Source: Borborobacter arsenicus (lineage in GTDB: Bacteria; Pseudomonadota; Alphaproteobacteria; Rhizobiales; Rhizobiaceae). From it: 64,000 nucleotides of DNA. This document shows positions 61,806 to 64,000 of this stretch, piece by piece (the stretch's first letter is position 1; the number at the start of each line of letters is the position of its first letter). Position numbers and translations under genes: made by a program. Location: contig NZ_RKST01000001.1 in NCBI RefSeq assembly GCF_003934165.1, forward strand, positions 186,001 through 250,000. Reading direction: 5' to 3'. The notes beneath the pieces are model-generated. The model was not told the origin of the DNA. It saw only the letters and a list, made by a program, of their open reading frames with translations, and made no database searches.

Positions 61806-63227
61806 ATGACGCAGAATCTGGACTTCATGTCGGCGACCGAGCTCGCTGCGCGGATTCGCAACGGTGATGTGTCGCCGGTCGATGCGGTCGACGCATCACT
61901 CGCGCGAATCGACGAGATCAATCCGCGCCTGAACGCGTTTTGTGCCGTCTATGCAGAAGAAGCCCGCGAGCAGGCACGCGGTGCCGAACGCGCCGTACGG
62001 GAAGGCCGCGAACTCGGCCTGCTTCACGGCGTCCCCATCGCTTTCAAGGACCTCACGCCGATGCAGGGCAAGGTCACCACATTGGGATCGCGCGCCTATA
62101 GTTCCTGGGTTCCCGACGAAGATGCCGTAATCGTGCAGGCGGCGAAAAAGGCCGGGGCCATCATCGTTGGAAAGACGACCACGCCGGAGTTTGCCTACTC
62201 AAGTTTCACCCAGAGCCCTTTATTCGGCGTGACCCGCAACCCGTGGTCTGCCGACCGAACGCCCGGCGGCAGCTCCGGCGGCGCGGCTGTTGCGGTCGCA
62301 ACCGGCTGCGTTTCCCTTGCCGAAGGATCGGACATGGGAGGTTCGGTCAGGATACCGGCAGCGCTCTGTGGCATCGTCGGCTTGAAACCCAGCCTGGGTC
62401 GCGTCCCCTTCACGATATTACCCAGTGTCTATGACACGCTCTCGCATTTCGGCCCCCTCGCCCGGGATTGCGATGATGCGGCGCTGTTTCTGGCTGCCCT
62501 CCAGGGACCCAACGACACCGATGTCATGTCGCTGACCGAGAGGCTGGACCTTCCTGCCAAGCTCGATTGCGATCCTGCCAGGTTCCGAATCGCCGTCTCG
62601 CGAAATCTCGGCTTCTACGCCGTGGATCCGGACGTGGAACGAAACCTGCTCCAGGTCGTAGCCCATCTTGAGAGCCTGGGCGCCGAAATCATCGAGGTCG
62701 AACTTCCCTGGACCAAAGATATTCTCACGGTTTGGCAGGACTATTGGAAGGTCTTCATGGCTGCGTTCTTCGGCCATGCCTACGACGCCATGGCAAGCGA
62801 GCTCGACCCCGCGGTCGCCAAGCTTATCGAGCAGGGACGAACCATCTCTGCCGTCGACTACAAGCGCCTGGAGATACCGCGCACAACATGGTGGCACCAG
62901 CTTGCCAGCATTCTGAAGGATTGCGACTTCCTGTTGTGTCCAACCATGGCATTGCCGGCGCCGTTGGCGACGCAAAGCGATCGCGACTTCGGTTGGACCG
63001 ACGACCGGGGCCTGCATCACGGGCTCGACATGACGGCCCCCTTCAATCTTTTCGGGCAGTGCCCCGTGCTCTCGGTGCCAAGCGGCCTTTCTCAAGGCGG
63101 ACTGCCGACTGCCGTGCAAATCGTCGGGCGCAGAAATGACGACCTGAGCGTTCTGAGGCTGGGCAACCTCATCCATGAAAAGGTGGGCAGGCTTGTTCCT
63201 CCTGAACTGCCCAAGGTGAGTGGTTAA
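61806..63227 (+). CDS. Amidase (amidase-signature family)
   Basis: 473 residues. The Ser-cisSer-Lys triad is visible: Lys in GVPIAFKDLTPMQGKVTTLG, first Ser in TPGGSSGGAAVAVATGCVSL, and nucleophile Ser in GSDMGGSVRIPAALCGIVGL. Hydrolyses a linear amide to acid and ammonia or amine. GatA itself is unlikely because no gatC/gatB neighbours exist. In context it may cleave the amide released by the hydantoinase- or M24-type enzymes. Confidence 0.94.
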   Translation: MTQNLDFMSATELAARIRNGDVSPVDAVDASLARIDEINPRLNAFCAVYAEEAREQARGAERAVREGRELGLLHGVPIAFKDLTPMQGKVTTLGSRAYSSWVPDEDAVIVQAAKKAGAIIVGKTTTPEFAYSSFTQSPLFGVTRNPWSADRTPGGSSGGAAVAVATGCVSLAEGSDMGGSVRIPAALCGIVGLKPSLGRVPFTILPSVYDTLSHFGPLARDCDDAALFLAALQGPNDTDVMSLTERLDLPAKLDCDPARFRIAVSRNLGFYAVDPDVERNLLQVVAHLESLGAEIIEVELPWTKDILTVWQDYWKVFMAAFFGHAYDAMASELDPAVAKLIEQGRTISAVDYKRLEIPRTTWWHQLASILKDCDFLLCPTMALPAPLATQSDRDFGWTDDRGLHHGLDMTAPFNLFGQCPVLSVPSGLSQGGLPTAVQIVGRRNDDLSVLRLGNLIHEKVGRLVPPELPKVSG

Positions 63228-63290
63228 TTTATCGTGCCTCGACAGGACCAGATATCCCCGGCAGGAGCGATCTGATGGAGCGCGTCGACT

Positions 63291-64000
63291 GTGTTCATTG
63301 CGGGCGCCGGTGTGGTCGGTCTGGCCGTGGCGCGAAGCCTTGCACTTGCCGGGCATGAGCCACTCGTCCTCGACGCCGCTTACCATATCGGAACCGGCAC
63401 AAGTTCAAGGAACTCCGAGGTCATCCATGCCGGGATCTACTATCCGCCCGGCAGCCTCAAGGCGAAATTGTGCCTGGAAGGGCGCCAACTGCTTTACGAC
63501 TTTCTCGCCGAGCGCAAAATTGCCCATTCAAGATGCGGAAAGCTCATCGTCGCCACGAGCGAAAACCAGATTCCTGCGCTGGATGGAATCCTACAACGCG
63601 CCAATGCGTGCGGCGTGGACGACCTGTCGTTGATTTCGGTTTCGCAGGCCAAGCAGATGGAGCCAGAGCTCAATTGCTCGGCCGCGCTCTACTCGCCGTC
63701 GACTGGAATCGTCGATAGCCACCAGTTGATGCTGGCCTTGCAGGCGGAGGCGGAAGCCAATGGAGCCCAGCTCGCATTCGGCACGAAGGTTCTCGGCGGC
63801 AAACCGGATGCCAACGGAATCGTCCTGACCACGGAAGATGTCGAAACCGGCAAGCAATTTGAGCTGTCGACGCGCCATTTCATCAATGCTGCGGGGCTGC
63901 ACGCGCATGATATCGCCAACGCGATCGCAACCTGGCCGGCCGACAGCATCCCGCAGCGGCGGATGGCCAAGGGGAGCTACTTTTCACTCGTTGGCAGATC
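63291..64000 (+). CDS. L-2-hydroxyglutarate oxidase-like FAD oxidoreductase (partial, possible 5' frameshift)
   Basis: The open frame runs to the window edge (237 codons). FAD motif FIAGAGVVGLAVARSLALAG is followed by TSSRNSEVIHAGIYYPPGSL and CGKLIVATSENQIPALDGIL, diagnostic of LhgO/YgaF-type oxidases. The family usually begins M-E-R-V-D-C-V; an ATG at 63275 with AGGAG upstream encodes exactly MERVDCV but is one base out of frame. Translation could instead start at GTG 63291, losing about five residues of the first beta strand. Third gene of the plus-strand operon. Confidence 0.82.
   Translation, partial: MFIAGAGVVGLAVARSLALAGHEPLVLDAAYHIGTGTSSRNSEVIHAGIYYPPGSLKAKLCLEGRQLLYDFLAERKIAHSRCGKLIVATSENQIPALDGILQRANACGVDDLSLISVSQAKQMEPELNCSAALYSPSTGIVDSHQLMLALQAEAEANGAQLAFGTKVLGGKPDANGIVLTTEDVETGKQFELSTRHFINAAGLHAHDIANAIATWPADSIPQRRMAKGSYFSLVGR

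Noticed and set aside
1-64000. CRISPR arrays, tRNA or rRNA genes, phage modules, replication or conjugation genes
   Set aside because: None were recognised by reading; no regularly spaced repeats, tRNA T-loop patterns or relevant protein families were seen.

Overview
The window is GC-rich DNA from an alphaproteobacterium. The best guess is an accessory replicon or genomic island of a Hyphomicrobiales (rhizobial-type) species. The basis is the family mix (Ugp-, Dpp- and Gln-type ABC transporters, a DgcB-like ETF oxidoreductase, many LysR/GntR regulators), the dense catabolic operons with ATGA/GTGA overlaps, and the absence of housekeeping, rRNA or tRNA genes. Genus cannot be fixed from sequence reading alone.

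Layout. (1) 1-2.8 kb: end of a branched-chain amino-acid (liv) transporter operon diverging from a TetR regulator. (2) 3-10.4 kb: an MFS transporter followed by a gene graveyard of broken fragments: hupE, an alpha-hydroxyacid oxidase, larB, maoC, a truncated MFS gene bounded by a perfect 43-bp inverted repeat, a partial copy of a D-2-hydroxyacid dehydrogenase, an EamA transporter and an IS30 transposase. Within it sits an intact LysR / Old-Yellow-Enzyme divergent pair. (3) 10.4-27.4 kb: a long minus-strand operon: CUT1 ABC transporter, GMC dehydrogenase with a small subunit, EtfB, EtfA, a membrane Fe-S oxidoreductase, aldehyde dehydrogenase, OsmC protein and D-2-hydroxyacid dehydrogenase. It diverges from an enolase-superfamily enzyme, a GntR regulator and an intact alpha-hydroxyacid oxidase. 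(4) 27.4-30.4 kb: a complete IS66 element with 8-bp target duplication, then a decayed haloacid dehalogenase. (5) 30.7-37.4 kb: two LysR genes around an MmgE/PrpD, acyl-CoA dehydrogenase, CoA-transferase and acyl-dehydratase operon. (6) 37.6-64 kb: amide and nitrogen-compound catabolism: hydantoinase-type HyuA/HyuB, two DadA-like FAD oxidoreductases, a second OYE, a COG0523 GTPase coupled to a YtcJ-like amidohydrolase, SDR, PanE-like reductase, an allantoinase-like deacetylase, a Dpp transporter, a cupin, a polar amino-acid transporter, an M24 hydrolase, an XRE-cupin regulator, an amidase and an LhgO-like oxidase cut by the window edge.

How the genes may work together (inference). In region 3 an imported hydroxylated substrate would be oxidised by the GMC enzyme, electrons passing through EtfAB and the Fe-S membrane protein to quinone, with ALDH and hydroxyacid enzymes handling products. 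Region 5 looks like CoA-dependent breakdown of a branched or dicarboxylic acid. Region 6 imports peptides or modified amino acids, opens C-N bonds with several unrelated hydrolases and deaminates the products oxidatively. The most novel-looking units are the ETF-linked GMC operon, the PrpD/CaiB/dehydratase cluster and the multi-hydrolase nitrogen cluster. The decayed larB-oxidase-hupE block looks like the relic of a nickel-dependent lactate racemisation locus.
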